A stretch of 64,000 nt of DNA from Flavobacteriaceae bacterium PS02336 (GTDB lineage Bacteria; Bacteroidota; Bacteroidia; Flavobacteriales; Flavobacteriaceae): contig JASCOF010000004.1 in the NCBI GenBank assembly GCA_029960065.1, positions 310,001-374,000 on the forward strand, given 5' to 3'. The position numbers and the translations under genes were made by a program. The notes below the pieces were generated by a model. That model saw only the letters and a program-made list of their open reading frames with translations. It was not told the origin of the DNA and did no database searches. This document shows, in pieces, positions 17,704-25,715 of this stretch; position 1 is the first letter of the stretch; each line of letters begins with the position of its first letter.

Positions 17704-17745
17704 TTTTTGTTCTTGTTTTTATAGATAACAAACGAGAACAAAAAA
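17703..17745 (-). promoter_or_regulatory. Hairpin immediately upstream of the 69-aa gene start
   Basis: Ten-base arms TTTTTTGTTC (17703-17712 on plus) and GAACAAAAAA (17736-17745), plus inner GTTT/AAAC pairs, form a stem-loop in the 46-bp gap after the sigma gene. In the mRNA its 3' arm reaches the ATG of the next gene, so it could limit ribosome access or transcript processing. No T-tract is placed to make it a terminator for the minus-strand transcript. Confidence 0.5.
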
Positions 17746-17749
17746 GTTC

Positions 17750-18271
17750 CTAATGGTTTTCGATTTTTTTTCGAATAAATTTACTGGCAAGATAAATATG
17801 ATTGGCGATGGTCTTTTCAGAAAGATCCGTCATTTCTGCAATCTCCTTATAGCTAAGGTTTTCCAGTTTGTGTAAAGTAAATATTTTTTGTTGCTGTTCT
17901 GGAAGCTGATTAATAAAATTTTGAAGTTTTTCTTGTCTTTCTTCAAAAAGTCCCGAATCAGTTTCTTCATCTAAAATCTCAACTTGATCAGAATTAAGCT
18001 GTATTATTTTGTTTTCTCTGTTAACATGATTAATAATAATGTTTTTGCAGATAACAAAAATTTGTTTGTCAAACAAAACGTCTTCGTTAAGCAGTTCTCT
18101 TTTATTATATAATCTTATGAAAGTCTCTTGAACAAAGTCTTCGGGAGTAAAGACGGAAGAATTAAATCGTTTGGCAATGTTTATCAGTTTATCGTAGTAT
18201 TTGAAGTAAACCTCTTTGAAGGCTGCTTCATTCCCTTTTTTTAAACTTAAAATAAACTTTTTATTGTCCAT
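17750..18271 (-). CDS. ECF-subfamily RNA polymerase sigma factor
   Basis: Region 2 is clear (KKGNEAAFKEVYFKYYDKL, then TPEDFVQETFIRLYNKR), as is region 4 (INQLPEQQQKIFTLHKLENL, YKEIAEMTDLSEKTIANHI). At 173 residues it has the normal length of an ECF factor. The ATG at 18271 (MDNKKFIL) was chosen over an upstream start at 18349 because region 2 begins directly after it, as in relatives. It heads the operon with the 69-aa gene, FecR-like gene, TonB receptor and DUF4249 gene, so it probably drives transcription of that receptor when FecR releases it. Confidence 0.93.
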   Translation of the reverse strand: MDNKKFILSLKKGNEAAFKEVYFKYYDKLINIAKRFNSSVFTPEDFVQETFIRLYNKRELLNEDVLFDKQIFVICKNIIINHVNRENKIIQLNSDQVEILDEETDSGLFEERQEKLQNFINQLPEQQQKIFTLHKLENLSYKEIAEMTDLSEKTIANHIYLASKFIRKKIENH

Positions 18272-18579
18272 AACGAAAATATCGCGACTAGTTTTAACTA
18301 ATCTAAACTCATTGGTTTCAATATTATTGCATTCCGAAAATAATTGCATTCGGATTTTGAATGTAATAAGTTACAAAGAACCGTAATTTAAATTTAAGAT
18401 TTGACGCTCTTCTCAGAAAATGTTACAGTTAACGAGATCTTTTTTTGATTTAAAAAAGAAGATATTTGAAAGGATCATTTCTGTGAAACAAAAAAGAGGT
18501 TTTTCTTTTTCGAAATCTTTCTATTAAAAATTGAATTAAACCAATTATTCCTACATTAGCCCCAACCAAAACATAAACT

Positions 18580-21500
18580 ATGGAGAATTTTATTCTTTTT
18601 GCCTTAATTGTATGCATTGTTGTCTTATTTAATAAGTTTAATAACTTAAAGGAAGAAAATGAGCATCTCGATTCACTTTATAGGAAAAACAGAGAAGATT
18701 TTAATACTTTAAAAAATGAGTTAGCTGCGATTAAAATGCAGCTCTCACAATCTGATTTTATTCCTGATAATTCTAATTCTGTAAGTGAGAAACGAGAAAT
18801 TATTCTAGATCCTGTTGAGGAGGTTTTTTCGCCAGTGCTCCCAAATTCTTTTGTGGTTGATGATGCTGCTCAAAACGAAAAAGAAGTTATTGAAGAATCA
18901 ATAGAACCAGTTGTAAGTTTCGAATCTGCTTCACTTCCTAAATTAGATAGAGATGAAACTCCAGAACTGGAAGAAGTTTTAGAAACCAATTATTATAATA
19001 ACTTGGAATCACAGCCTGAAATGCCGGTTCGTGAAGAAGAAGTTTATGTAGAAAGTGCTTTTTCAATCTTTATGAAAAAGCTCGAACAGCAGTTTGTCGA
19101 AAACTGGACAGGAATTCTAGGAACTGCAATTATGGTTTTAGGAATAGGCTATTTAAGCATTTACACGGCATTGAAAGTGTCGCCAATGTTTAGAATTTTA
19201 ATTCTTTGGCTTTATGCCGGAATTTTAGTGGGTTCGTATTATTTTTTAGAGAAAAAGGAAAAATGGTTTAAAACAGGGCTTTGGCTGCGCAGTGCGGGAG
19301 CGAGTTTATTTTTGTTTGGTTGTTTTGGAGCTTCACAAATTCCAGCTTTGCGCTTTATTACTAATATTCCAATTGCTTATTCGCTTATAGGATTTGGGAT
19401 TATACTCAATTTATATGTCGGATATATTATAAAACAACAGACATTTTTATCACTGCATGTGATTTTGAGTATTTTAATTTTATGTGTAATTCCAGAAAAA
19501 CTCTTAGTTACATTTTTACTGGCAGCATTAACTGCTGCTGCAGGAATCGTTTTGTCTTATAAAGAAAAATGGGAATATCATTTATTAATTGTTATTTCAG
19601 GCTTTATCATCTTTGATATTTGGTTTACGCAGGGAGCAAACGCTTTGAGTGCGGCAGAAAATCTTTTTGCTATACTCGGAATTGTTTTGGTTTCAGTAAG
19701 CTGCATGTATATGCAGTATCGCAGTATTTATGCCGATACACGCTTTGATAAAATTGCTTTTCTAACGCATCTAACCAACTGGGTTTTATTTGCCGCAGGT
19801 TTAGTTTTACATTCAACAGGAAGTAAAATCAAAATTTTTGTTTTGTTGGCGGCAGGAATACTTTGCCTTTTTGCAGCACTTTTTGCAAGAAAGAAAAAAA
19901 TCTTTTGGCTGTATCATCTAGACGGAATGGTTTCTTTTATACTTTTTTCTCTAAGTATATTTATGCTTAACGATTGGAAAGTTGGTTTTGATATTATTGT
20001 ATGCGGAATATATTTTTTAATTCTTACCTGTTTATTTATTGTTTACAAAAGCAAAGAAGTTTTACTACATAAAATATTCTTAGTAATCAATCATATTTTC
20101 TGTTTGTTCGCTTTCTTCTTTTTTGTTTTCAATATAAGTTCGTCTTTAGAGATAAAGGTTACAAATAGCTTTGCTTCATTAATTGTGCTGCTCATTACGT
20201 CATTAGCAGTTCCAATAATCAGCACTGTTAAAAAAGAGTTTTTAGAAGTGGATTCTTTTCTAACTAAAAAAGATTTGAGTTTAAACGGCATTTTTTCTAT
20301 TCTGTTTTCAATATTGTTTTTTGTAAGCTGGAATCAAACTATCGAAATTTCATTTTATTATCCAATCGTAGTTGTTGCTTTGCTGTGGTGTTCTTTACGA
20401 TTCAAATTCAAAGCAAACACCTTTGATCTTGGCAGATTTGTGTTTTTACTGCTTTCTATTGGTACAGCATTAACCTTAATTCTGATGGAACCAAAATCGA
20501 ATGTAGATGTTCTTTTTGCTTTAGGAATTGTTTCTGTAATAACACTTAATTGGTTTGTAAAGTTCTTTTATAAAGATGATTCAATTGTCAAAACTCTTGG
20601 AATTATCGGAATAAATGCTTTGCTAATCTCTCTTCTGTATAAATATTTAGCGGGTTATCATATCGTCCAGATTTTTGGTTTATTTGTAATCGCTTTGCTG
20701 AATCATGAATTTTTATGGATTCAGTTTAAACGAAAAGTACTTTCTGTAGAAAATCAAATCTTATTGTACGGCTTCTGTCTTGCTTTTTCGATTTTTGGAA
20801 GTTTTCTGTTTTTATACAATACCAGATTTTTGAATAATACTGAAATTGGCTTAGTAGCAGCTGGAATTTCTTTACTTGAAGTTTATATTTTCTTTGGAGA
20901 AAAAATCAGAAATAAATCAAACGAGATTATTTCAGGCTGGAAAAATTTCAATGTTTTAAACTCAGATTTTATTCTTTTTAACGCTTTGGTTTTTGGTTTT
21001 TCTTGTCTCGAGATGAACTACATTCCTGTTTATTTAGGAGTTTTAGCATTAATTACTTTTTGGATTTTTCAAAAAATTGAAAGCATCAAACGCTTCAATA
21101 TTTATTCTTTTGTGCTTTTAATTGGCGCTGTAATCCTGAGTCTTTATTTAAGTGCTTTTGAGTTGAATGCAGCGAATCAAACCATTCTATATGTTGTAGA
21201 AACTATCAGCATTTTACTATCTGCTTTTTATGTTTATCTGCAAGCTAAAAGCCCTAGAGAAGAAGGTAAAATGTTTATTGCAGTTTTGCCTATTGTCCAA
21301 AATTTATGGGTTATTGCTTTATTGTTTATTCAGGTAAAAACAGTTTATCTGCCGTTACTGTTTATGATTCTGGCAATAGTTAACTTTGTTTTGATTCTTT
21401 ATAAAAAAATAGTTTTAGCATCAGAATCGGTTTTAGTTATAGGAGTTTTAGCCATTCTAACTTCTGTTTTTTATAACATTAAAACCCTTAACGATTTTAC

Positions 21501-22206
21501 TTTATTGGATTGGATTTTACAGCTTTCGGCAGTGGCGCTATTGATTGTATTAACTTTCCTGATTCACAAAAAAGAGTTTATTAAGTCCTTAAACATCGAT
21601 TATCAAATTGTGGTAAACGCTTGGCTTTCGATTATTATGTTCTCGCAATTAGAGCACAAATGGCTTCCTGTATTTTGGGCAGTAACAGCGATTGTAAATG
21701 CTTGGCTTTATTATAAAAAGATAGGCAGTAAAAAAGAAATCAGTATCGTTTATTATTTATTAGCTAATTTCCATTTGGCCTTTGTCAGTTTCAACTATTT
21801 CCAATCTAAATTCGAATTTGTGTATCTGATTATATTTGCATTGCTGGCATTGTACATTTTCATTGTTTATAAATTTATCGAAGATTTCCAATTCAAAAAC
21901 AGTATTATTATTTATCCGGCGACTTTTAGCATTGGATTATTTTTATATCTCACATTCGACAAAGGAATTTTGACCTTCTTCTGGATTTTAGAATCTCTGG
22001 GATTGTTAATTCTAGGAATTATGTTAAAAGAAAAATATTTCCGTTACGTTTCACTTTCCTTGGTTGGAGTCTGCGTAATACGATTAATGTTCTTCGATCT
22101 TTCCAATTCGGATTTCTTAATCAGGGCGTTAGTTTTATTGGGAGTAGGAGTTGTGCTTTTGGTAATGAATACCTTGTTCAAAAAGTACAAACACCGATTT
22201 GATTAG
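18580..22206 (+). CDS. Giant DUF2339 polytopic membrane protein
   Basis: After a short N-terminal hydrophobic segment come a coiled-coil stretch (NNLKEENEHLDSLYRKN) and an acidic, Pro-containing linker to about residue 160. The rest, about 1,050 residues, is an almost continuous series of hydrophobic segments, perhaps 25-30 transmembrane helices, beginning near ENWTGILGTAIMVLGIGYLS, the characteristic DUF2339 entry motif. The family's function is not known. The gene stands alone between the divergent sigma operon and a bidirectional terminator at 22241-22276. No catalytic residues can be pointed to. Confidence 0.85.
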   Translation: MENFILFALIVCIVVLFNKFNNLKEENEHLDSLYRKNREDFNTLKNELAAIKMQLSQSDFIPDNSNSVSEKREIILDPVEEVFSPVLPNSFVVDDAAQNEKEVIEESIEPVVSFESASLPKLDRDETPELEEVLETNYYNNLESQPEMPVREEEVYVESAFSIFMKKLEQQFVENWTGILGTAIMVLGIGYLSIYTALKVSPMFRILILWLYAGILVGSYYFLEKKEKWFKTGLWLRSAGASLFLFGCFGASQIPALRFITNIPIAYSLIGFGIILNLYVGYIIKQQTFLSLHVILSILILCVIPEKLLVTFLLAALTAAAGIVLSYKEKWEYHLLIVISGFIIFDIWFTQGANALSAAENLFAILGIVLVSVSCMYMQYRSIYADTRFDKIAFLTHLTNWVLFAAGLVLHSTGSKIKIFVLLAAGILCLFAALFARKKKIFWLYHLDGMVSFILFSLSIFMLNDWKVGFDIIVCGIYFLILTCLFIVYKSKEVLLHKIFLVINHIFCLFAFFFFVFNISSSLEIKVTNSFASLIVLLITSLAVPIISTVKKEFLEVDSFLTKKDLSLNGIFSILFSILFFVSWNQTIEISFYYPIVVVALLWCSLRFKFKANTFDLGRFVFLLLSIGTALTLILMEPKSNVDVLFALGIVSVITLNWFVKFFYKDDSIVKTLGIIGINALLISLLYKYLAGYHIVQIFGLFVIALLNHEFLWIQFKRKVLSVENQILLYGFCLAFSIFGSFLFLYNTRFLNNTEIGLVAAGISLLEVYIFFGEKIRNKSNEIISGWKNFNVLNSDFILFNALVFGFSCLEMNYIPVYLGVLALITFWIFQKIESIKRFNIYSFVLLIGAVILSLYLSAFELNAANQTILYVVETISILLSAFYVYLQAKSPREEGKMFIAVLPIVQNLWVIALLFIQVKTVYLPLLFMILAIVNFVLILYKKIVLASESVLVIGVLAILTSVFYNIKTLNDFTLLDWILQLSAVALLIVLTFLIHKKEFIKSLNIDYQIVVNAWLSIIMFSQLEHKWLPVFWAVTAIVNAWLYYKKIGSKKEISIVYYLLANFHLAFVSFNYFQSKFEFVYLIIFALLALYIFIVYKFIEDFQFKNSIIIYPATFSIGLFLYLTFDKGILTFFWILESLGLLILGIMLKEKYFRYVSLSLVGVCVIRLMFFDLSNSDFLIRALVLLGVGVVLLVMNTLFKKYKHRFD

Positions 22207-22240
22207 AAAATCTCTTTTTATTTGAAAAGGAATTTTAGAA

Positions 22241-22276
22241 GAAAAACCTTTACACATTTATTTGTAAAGGTTTTTC
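22241..22276. terminator. Bidirectional terminator between DUF2339 and SDR genes
   Basis: A perfect 13-bp stem (GAAAAACCTTTAC at 22241-22253 and its complement at 22264-22276) is followed by T-rich sequence on the plus strand. It separates two convergent genes. Confidence 0.8.
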
Positions 22277-22322
22277 TTTTTTGGTGATTACTGATTTTTC
22301 TGCAATGCAATTAATTGAATTC

Positions 22323-23090
22323 TTACCAAGGAATTTCTTCGGTTTCTGGATTACTTTCCTCGCTGAAAAATTTGCCAGTTGGTCCGTCATTATCAATTAA
22401 GGCATATTTTATAATACGTTTTCCAGCATCTTCAACTTCGCCTCCAATGTAATTGGTGAAATCCGTTTTGGTATAGCCTGGACAAACTGCATTAATTTTG
22501 ATGGCAGTATTTCGGAGTTCGTAAGCAAGATGAACAGTGTACATATTCATAGCAGATTTTGAAGAAGCATAAACAACATATTTTCCATAATCGTAAGCCG
22601 GCCATTTTGGATCACTTTGAAGTGTAAGTGAAGCAAGGCTCGTACTTACATTTACAATTCTGGGTTCTGGTGATTTTTTTAATAACTCGATAAAAGTTTG
22701 TGTAGTTCTAATTACACCGTGAAGATTGATTTGATAAACCTCTTCGTAATTTGATATTGTTGTATCTAAAGCATTTTGAGGAATATTGCCGCTTATACCA
22801 GCATTATTTATAAGAATATCCAATTTTTCTTGCTCCAATAAAATGATATCTTTTGCAGCATTAATGGTTTCTTGTTTTGTAACGTCCAGTTCTAAGGCTT
22901 TTACCTTTTGATGCCCCATTTGATTAAACGTTTTTTCAGCTTCTTTTCCTCTATTAATATCGCGACAGCCTAGATAAACAAAAACACCTTTTTCAAGTAA
23001 TTGTTTAGCCGTTTCAAAACCAATTCCTTTGTTGGCTCCTGTAATTAATGCTATTTTGTTTTGAGACAAATTTGTGTTTTGTAAATCCAT
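22323..23090 (-). CDS. Short-chain dehydrogenase/reductase (SDR)
   Basis: A classical SDR of 255 residues: NAD(P)-binding TGANKGIG near the N-terminus, LDVT, INNAG, the catalytic Ser in VNVSTSLAS and the YASSK form of the YxxxK motif, then CPGYTKTDF. It resembles carbonyl-reductase-like SDRs; substrate is not predictable. It lies 83 bp downstream of a Crp/Fnr-family gene on the same strand. The palindrome TTTACCATTTGGTAAA at 23151-23166 lies 60 bp before its ATG, upstream of a -7-like box (TAGTTTTG, minus strand, 23122-23129). The same palindrome precedes the regulator gene, so joint control is likely. Confidence 0.93.
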   Translation of the reverse strand: MDLQNTNLSQNKIALITGANKGIGFETAKQLLEKGVFVYLGCRDINRGKEAEKTFNQMGHQKVKALELDVTKQETINAAKDIILLEQEKLDILINNAGISGNIPQNALDTTISNYEEVYQINLHGVIRTTQTFIELLKKSPEPRIVNVSTSLASLTLQSDPKWPAYDYGKYVVYASSKSAMNMYTVHLAYELRNTAIKINAVCPGYTKTDFTNYIGGEVEDAGKRIIKYALIDNDGPTGKFFSEESNPETEEIPW

Positions 23091-23121
23091 TTGTAATTTT
23101 TTTAATGATTAAATGATGGAA

Positions 23122-23166
23122 CAAAACTAAATTGAATGGATTAAAAGGGATTTACCATTTGGTAAA
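23122..23166 (-). promoter_or_regulatory. SDR promoter with palindromic operator, site 1
   Basis: The 16-bp palindrome TTTACCATTTGGTAAA spans 23151-23166. Minus-strand TAGTTTTG at 23122-23129 fits the TAnnTTTG -7 element, 32 bp before the SDR ATG. The palindrome begins 21 bp upstream of that box, overlapping the expected -33 region. The identical palindrome occurs at 23774-23789. Confidence 0.65.
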
Positions 23167-23173
23167 AAGCAAT

Positions 23174-23740
23174 TTATCGAATGTTTTTTCGTATTCTGCT
23201 AAGAGATTGTTGTGTAACGCCAAGATAAGAAGCAATATAGGCTAAAGGAACACGATTGACAAGTGACGGATAATTTTTTAGGAATTCTAAATAGCGGGTA
23301 GTAGCATCTTGAGAAATTACAGGATTTTTTCGCGATTTTTGGTAAAGACATTTCTGAACCATTTTGTTCTTAATATTGTCCCAGCCTGTAATGGTATGTG
23401 AAAGTTCTTCCCATTCTTGTTTTGAAAATACAATAAGCCTGCAGGGAGTAAGAGCTTGTAAATATTCTGAAGATACAGTATTGGTTTCAAAATTAATATA
23501 ATCTACTAATAAGCTGTCTTCACTAATAAAACAACGTGTAATTTCTTCGCCCTTGTTAGTATAATAACATCCACGAATGACACCTTCTAAAACAAAAGCA
23601 ACTTGATTGGGTATTTTGCCAGCTTCAGAAAAATATTGATCCTTCTGCAGTTTAATTTCCGAAGACATTTTCTCAATTAAGACTATTTGCTGCTCATTTA
23701 GGCTTCCAAATTGTAAAATATATTCTATCAATTCTTTCAT
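23174..23740 (-). CDS. Crp/Fnr-family transcriptional regulator
   Basis: This 188-residue protein has a cyclic-nucleotide-binding-like jelly roll (KDQYFSEAGKIPNQVAFVL, GEEITRCFISEDSLLVDY) and a C-terminal helix-turn-helix (LAYIASYLGVTQQSLSRIR). No Fnr-type cysteine cluster is present at the N-terminus. It belongs to the short Bacteroidota group of this family, whose ligands are mostly unknown. The gene is directly upstream of the SDR gene on the same strand, and the palindrome TTTACCATTTGGTAAA lies 34 bp before its own start and also in the gap before the SDR gene. Autoregulation plus control of the SDR gene is inferred. Confidence 0.92.
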   Translation of the reverse strand: MKELIEYILQFGSLNEQQIVLIEKMSSEIKLQKDQYFSEAGKIPNQVAFVLEGVIRGCYYTNKGEEITRCFISEDSLLVDYINFETNTVSSEYLQALTPCRLIVFSKQEWEELSHTITGWDNIKNKMVQKCLYQKSRKNPVISQDATTRYLEFLKNYPSLVNRVPLAYIASYLGVTQQSLSRIRKNIR

Positions 23741-23773
23741 GAGTGCAAATTAGTAAAAGCTGCTCCTGATTAA

Positions 23774-23789
23774 TTTACCATTTGGTAAA
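23774..23789 (-). promoter_or_regulatory. Palindromic operator upstream of Crp/Fnr gene, site 2
   Basis: TTTACCATTTGGTAAA has 7-bp arms around a 2-bp centre and is identical to 23151-23166, with three further matching flanking bases. It lies in the 71-bp gap between the 85-aa gene and the regulator start. A weak -7-like CTAATTTG (minus strand, 23746-23753) is 20 bp downstream, which would give a very short leader. Confidence 0.65.
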
Positions 23790-23811
23790 AATTTGAAGAA
23801 ACTTCACGTTA

Positions 23812-24069
23812 TTATTTTTCCTCTTTTAAATCTTCAACAGCCGAAATCTGATCCAAAATATTGGTTTGGTTTGGCGAAATGTAGTTTTTTGTTTCAATTG
23901 GAGCCTCTTTTTTAAATAAAAGATCCAATGCATGATATAATTTCAATAAAACATCTTTGTCCTCTTTTGCAATATCTAAGGCAGTATTAAAATTAAAAAC
24001 ATAATTATTCGAATTGCGTACTTCTACTTTTATCGTTTTTGATGTGATTTTAAATTTTACTATATCCAT
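23812..24069 (-). CDS. Hypothetical protein, 85 aa
   Basis: I do not recognise this protein. It has no signal peptide or membrane segment. The first half is beta-like (MDIVKFKITSKTIKVEVRNS), the middle contains DIAKEDKDVLLKLYHALDLL, probably a helix, and the C-terminus is charged (EDLKEEK). Codon use resembles that of its neighbours. It lies upstream of the Crp/Fnr gene on the same strand, but the operator at 23774-23789 separates them, so it is probably a separate transcript. A TAAATTTG -7-like box on the minus strand at 24135-24142 is a possible promoter. Confidence 0.6.
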   Translation of the reverse strand: MDIVKFKITSKTIKVEVRNSNNYVFNFNTALDIAKEDKDVLLKLYHALDLLFKKEAPIETKNYISPNQTNILDQISAVEDLKEEK

Positions 24070-24174
24070 TTGGTTATAAATTACTTAGTTCGGAAAAAGC
24101 TGTTTTAGGTGTTTTTTATCTAAAATTTGAACTACAAATTTACTGCAAATTACAAAGAATTATAAATAAAAAAA

Positions 24175-24196
24175 ACACCACTTAAAAAAGTGGTGT
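24175..24196 (-). terminator. Intrinsic terminator after tRNA-Met
   Basis: ACACCACTT (24175-24183) and its complement (24188-24196) form a 9-bp stem with a 4-nt loop. On the minus strand a run of at least eight T follows. It lies 12 bp beyond the tRNA 3' end. Confidence 0.85.
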
Positions 24197-24207
24197 CTTT
24201 TACCTAG

Positions 24208-24281
24208 TAGCGAGGACGGGAGTTGAACCCGTGACCTCAGGGTTATGAATCCTGCGCTCTAACCAACTGAGCTACCTCGCC
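24208..24281 (-). tRNA. tRNA-Met (anticodon CAT)
   Basis: A complete 74-nt cloverleaf on the minus strand: acceptor GGCGAGG with CCTCGCT (a G-U pair at 1-72), D arm GCTCAGTTGGTTAGAGC, anticodon loop TTCATAA with CAT at 24245-24247, and T arm ACGGG-TTCAACT-CCCGT. The anticodon stem CAGGA/CCCTG has an A-C mismatch at its last pair. Discriminator A is followed by CTA, so the CCA end is not encoded. The G-U first pair is unlike an initiator tRNA. Elongator Met is likeliest; a lysidine-modified Ile tRNA also reads as CAT and cannot be excluded. Confidence 0.93.
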
Positions 24282-24431
24282 TGGACTGCTATCATGAATT
24301 CCTGATTGCGGGTGCAAAGATAGAAATAATATTAAAGCATACAAGCATAAAATGAAGAAAAAAAAATATTTTTAAATATGCATTGTTTTTGGACATATAT
24401 TCTTATATTTCGAAAAAATTAAAAGTAGCAC

Positions 24432-24824
24432 ATGGATTCAAAAATACGTTACGAAATAGAGTTTCCGATCAATTCTTCGCCGCAATTATTGTATCAATAT
24501 ATATCAACTCCGTCAGGTTTACAAGAATGGTTTGCTGACAATGTTAATTCAAGAGGTGAGTTTTTTACTTTCATCTGGAATGATTCGCAGGAAAAAGCAC
24601 GTTTAGCTTCTAAAAAATCTGGTGAAAAAGTAAAATTTAAGTGGGTTGATGAAAGCAGCAAAGACACTGAGTACTTTTTTGAACTTCATATCTTAGTCGA
24701 TGAATTGACGAAAGACGTATCACTTATGGTGGTTGATTTTGCAGAAAAAGAAGAAATAGGCGAGGCTAAACAATTGTGGGAGAATCAGATCTCAGATCTA
24801 AAACATCTTATTGGTTCTGTTTAG
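24432..24824 (+). CDS. START-like / SRPBCC-fold protein
   Basis: A 130-residue protein with the helix-grip pattern of the AHSA1/START-like group: KIRYEIEFPINSSPQLLYQYIST, GLQEWFADNV, KVKFKWVDES, and a C-terminal helix (LWENQISDLKHLI). The family is widespread in Bacteroidota without known ligand or enzyme activity. It has no signal peptide. It is immediately upstream of the class IV aminotransferase gene; its terminator (24853-24878) directly abuts that gene's ATG, so the two are probably expressed separately. Confidence 0.85.
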   Translation: MDSKIRYEIEFPINSSPQLLYQYISTPSGLQEWFADNVNSRGEFFTFIWNDSQEKARLASKKSGEKVKFKWVDESSKDTEYFFELHILVDELTKDVSLMVVDFAEKEEIGEAKQLWENQISDLKHLIGSV

Positions 24825-24844
24825 TAAAAGTCTATTTTATACCT

Positions 24845-24878
24845 TATATTTGCCCTGAACAAAATTCAGGGTTTTTTT
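24845..24878 (+). terminator. Intrinsic terminator fused to the next gene's promoter and start
   Basis: CCCTGAA (24853-24859) pairs with TTCAGGG (24865-24871) around a 5-nt loop, followed by seven T (24872-24878) and immediately by the ATG at 24879. The -7-like TATATTTG occupies 24845-24852 directly before the hairpin. Transcripts from the START-like gene would end here, while transcripts begun at the -7 box would start inside the hairpin and lack the full 5' arm. Confidence 0.7.
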
Positions 24879-25715
24879 ATGATTAATTTTAACGGAAACA
24901 TTGCGCAGGAAGACAATTTACTAACACTAAACCGCGGTTTTTTGTATGGCGACGGAATATTCGAAACTGTAAAAATTGTCAATGGGAAAATCTTGTTTCT
25001 TGAAGATCATTATTTTAGGTTAATGGCTTCAATGCGTGTAGTTAGAATGATGATCCCTATGGATTTTACTATGGAGTATTTTGAGGAACAAATTCTTACG
25101 CTAGTTAATCAATTGAATATTGCATCTTCTGCAAGAGCTAGAATCACTGTTTTTAGAAACGATGGGGGTTTATATCTTCCTAAAACTAACGAGATTTCTT
25201 TTTTAATAAATGCAATTTCTCTCGGAAATAAAGCATACTCTATAAACACAAACGATTACGAAGTAGATTTATATAAAGACTTCTACGTTACAAAACAATT
25301 ATTGTCATCTCTTAAAACAACTAATAAGATGATTAATATAACGGGAAGTATTTATGCAAATGAAAATGATCTTGCGAATTGTATTTTACTAAATGATAGT
25401 AAAAATGTGGTAGAAGCACTTCAAGGAAATATTTTTATGGTTTCTGGAAATAAGCTGGTTACACCACCGGTTTCAGAAGGAGCTCTAAATGGGATAATGC
25501 GTAAGCAGATTTTAGCAGCAGCAAAGAAAATAGAAGGCATAGAAGTTTCAGAAGAAATAATTTCGCCGTTTGATCTTCAAAAAGCAGACGAATTATTCCT
25601 TACAAATGTGATCACAGGGATACAGCCGATAACTAAATATCGAAAAAAAGAGTTCAAAATAAATCTGGCTCATTTATTAGTGCAGAAACTAAATGAATCC
25701 ATTTCTGAAAATTAA
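24879..25715 (+). CDS. PLP-dependent class IV aminotransferase
   Basis: Class IV enzymes include branched-chain aminotransferases, D-amino-acid aminotransferases and aminodeoxychorismate lyases. Characteristic features are LNRGFLYGDGIFETVKIVNG at the N-terminus, the Lys of SSLKTTNKM as probable PLP Schiff-base residue, EALQGNIFMV with the PLP-contacting Glu, and TPPVSEGALNGIMRK. The 278-residue length fits aminodeoxychorismate lyase or BcaT-like members; which substrate is used cannot be told. The start at 24879 is directly after a T-tract terminator with no Shine-Dalgarno, but the N-terminal motif requires it. Its stop overlaps the convergent yqgE stop by a few bases. Confidence 0.88.
   Translation: MINFNGNIAQEDNLLTLNRGFLYGDGIFETVKIVNGKILFLEDHYFRLMASMRVVRMMIPMDFTMEYFEEQILTLVNQLNIASSARARITVFRNDGGLYLPKTNEISFLINAISLGNKAYSINTNDYEVDLYKDFYVTKQLLSSLKTTNKMINITGSIYANENDLANCILLNDSKNVVEALQGNIFMVSGNKLVTPPVSEGALNGIMRKQILAAAKKIEGIEVSEEIISPFDLQKADELFLTNVITGIQPITKYRKKEFKINLAHLLVQKLNESISEN

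Noticed and set aside
23151..23166. Intrinsic terminator of the Crp/Fnr gene
   Set aside because: The palindrome has short A/T-rich arms and no T-tract, and an identical copy precedes the gene, so an operator is a better reading.
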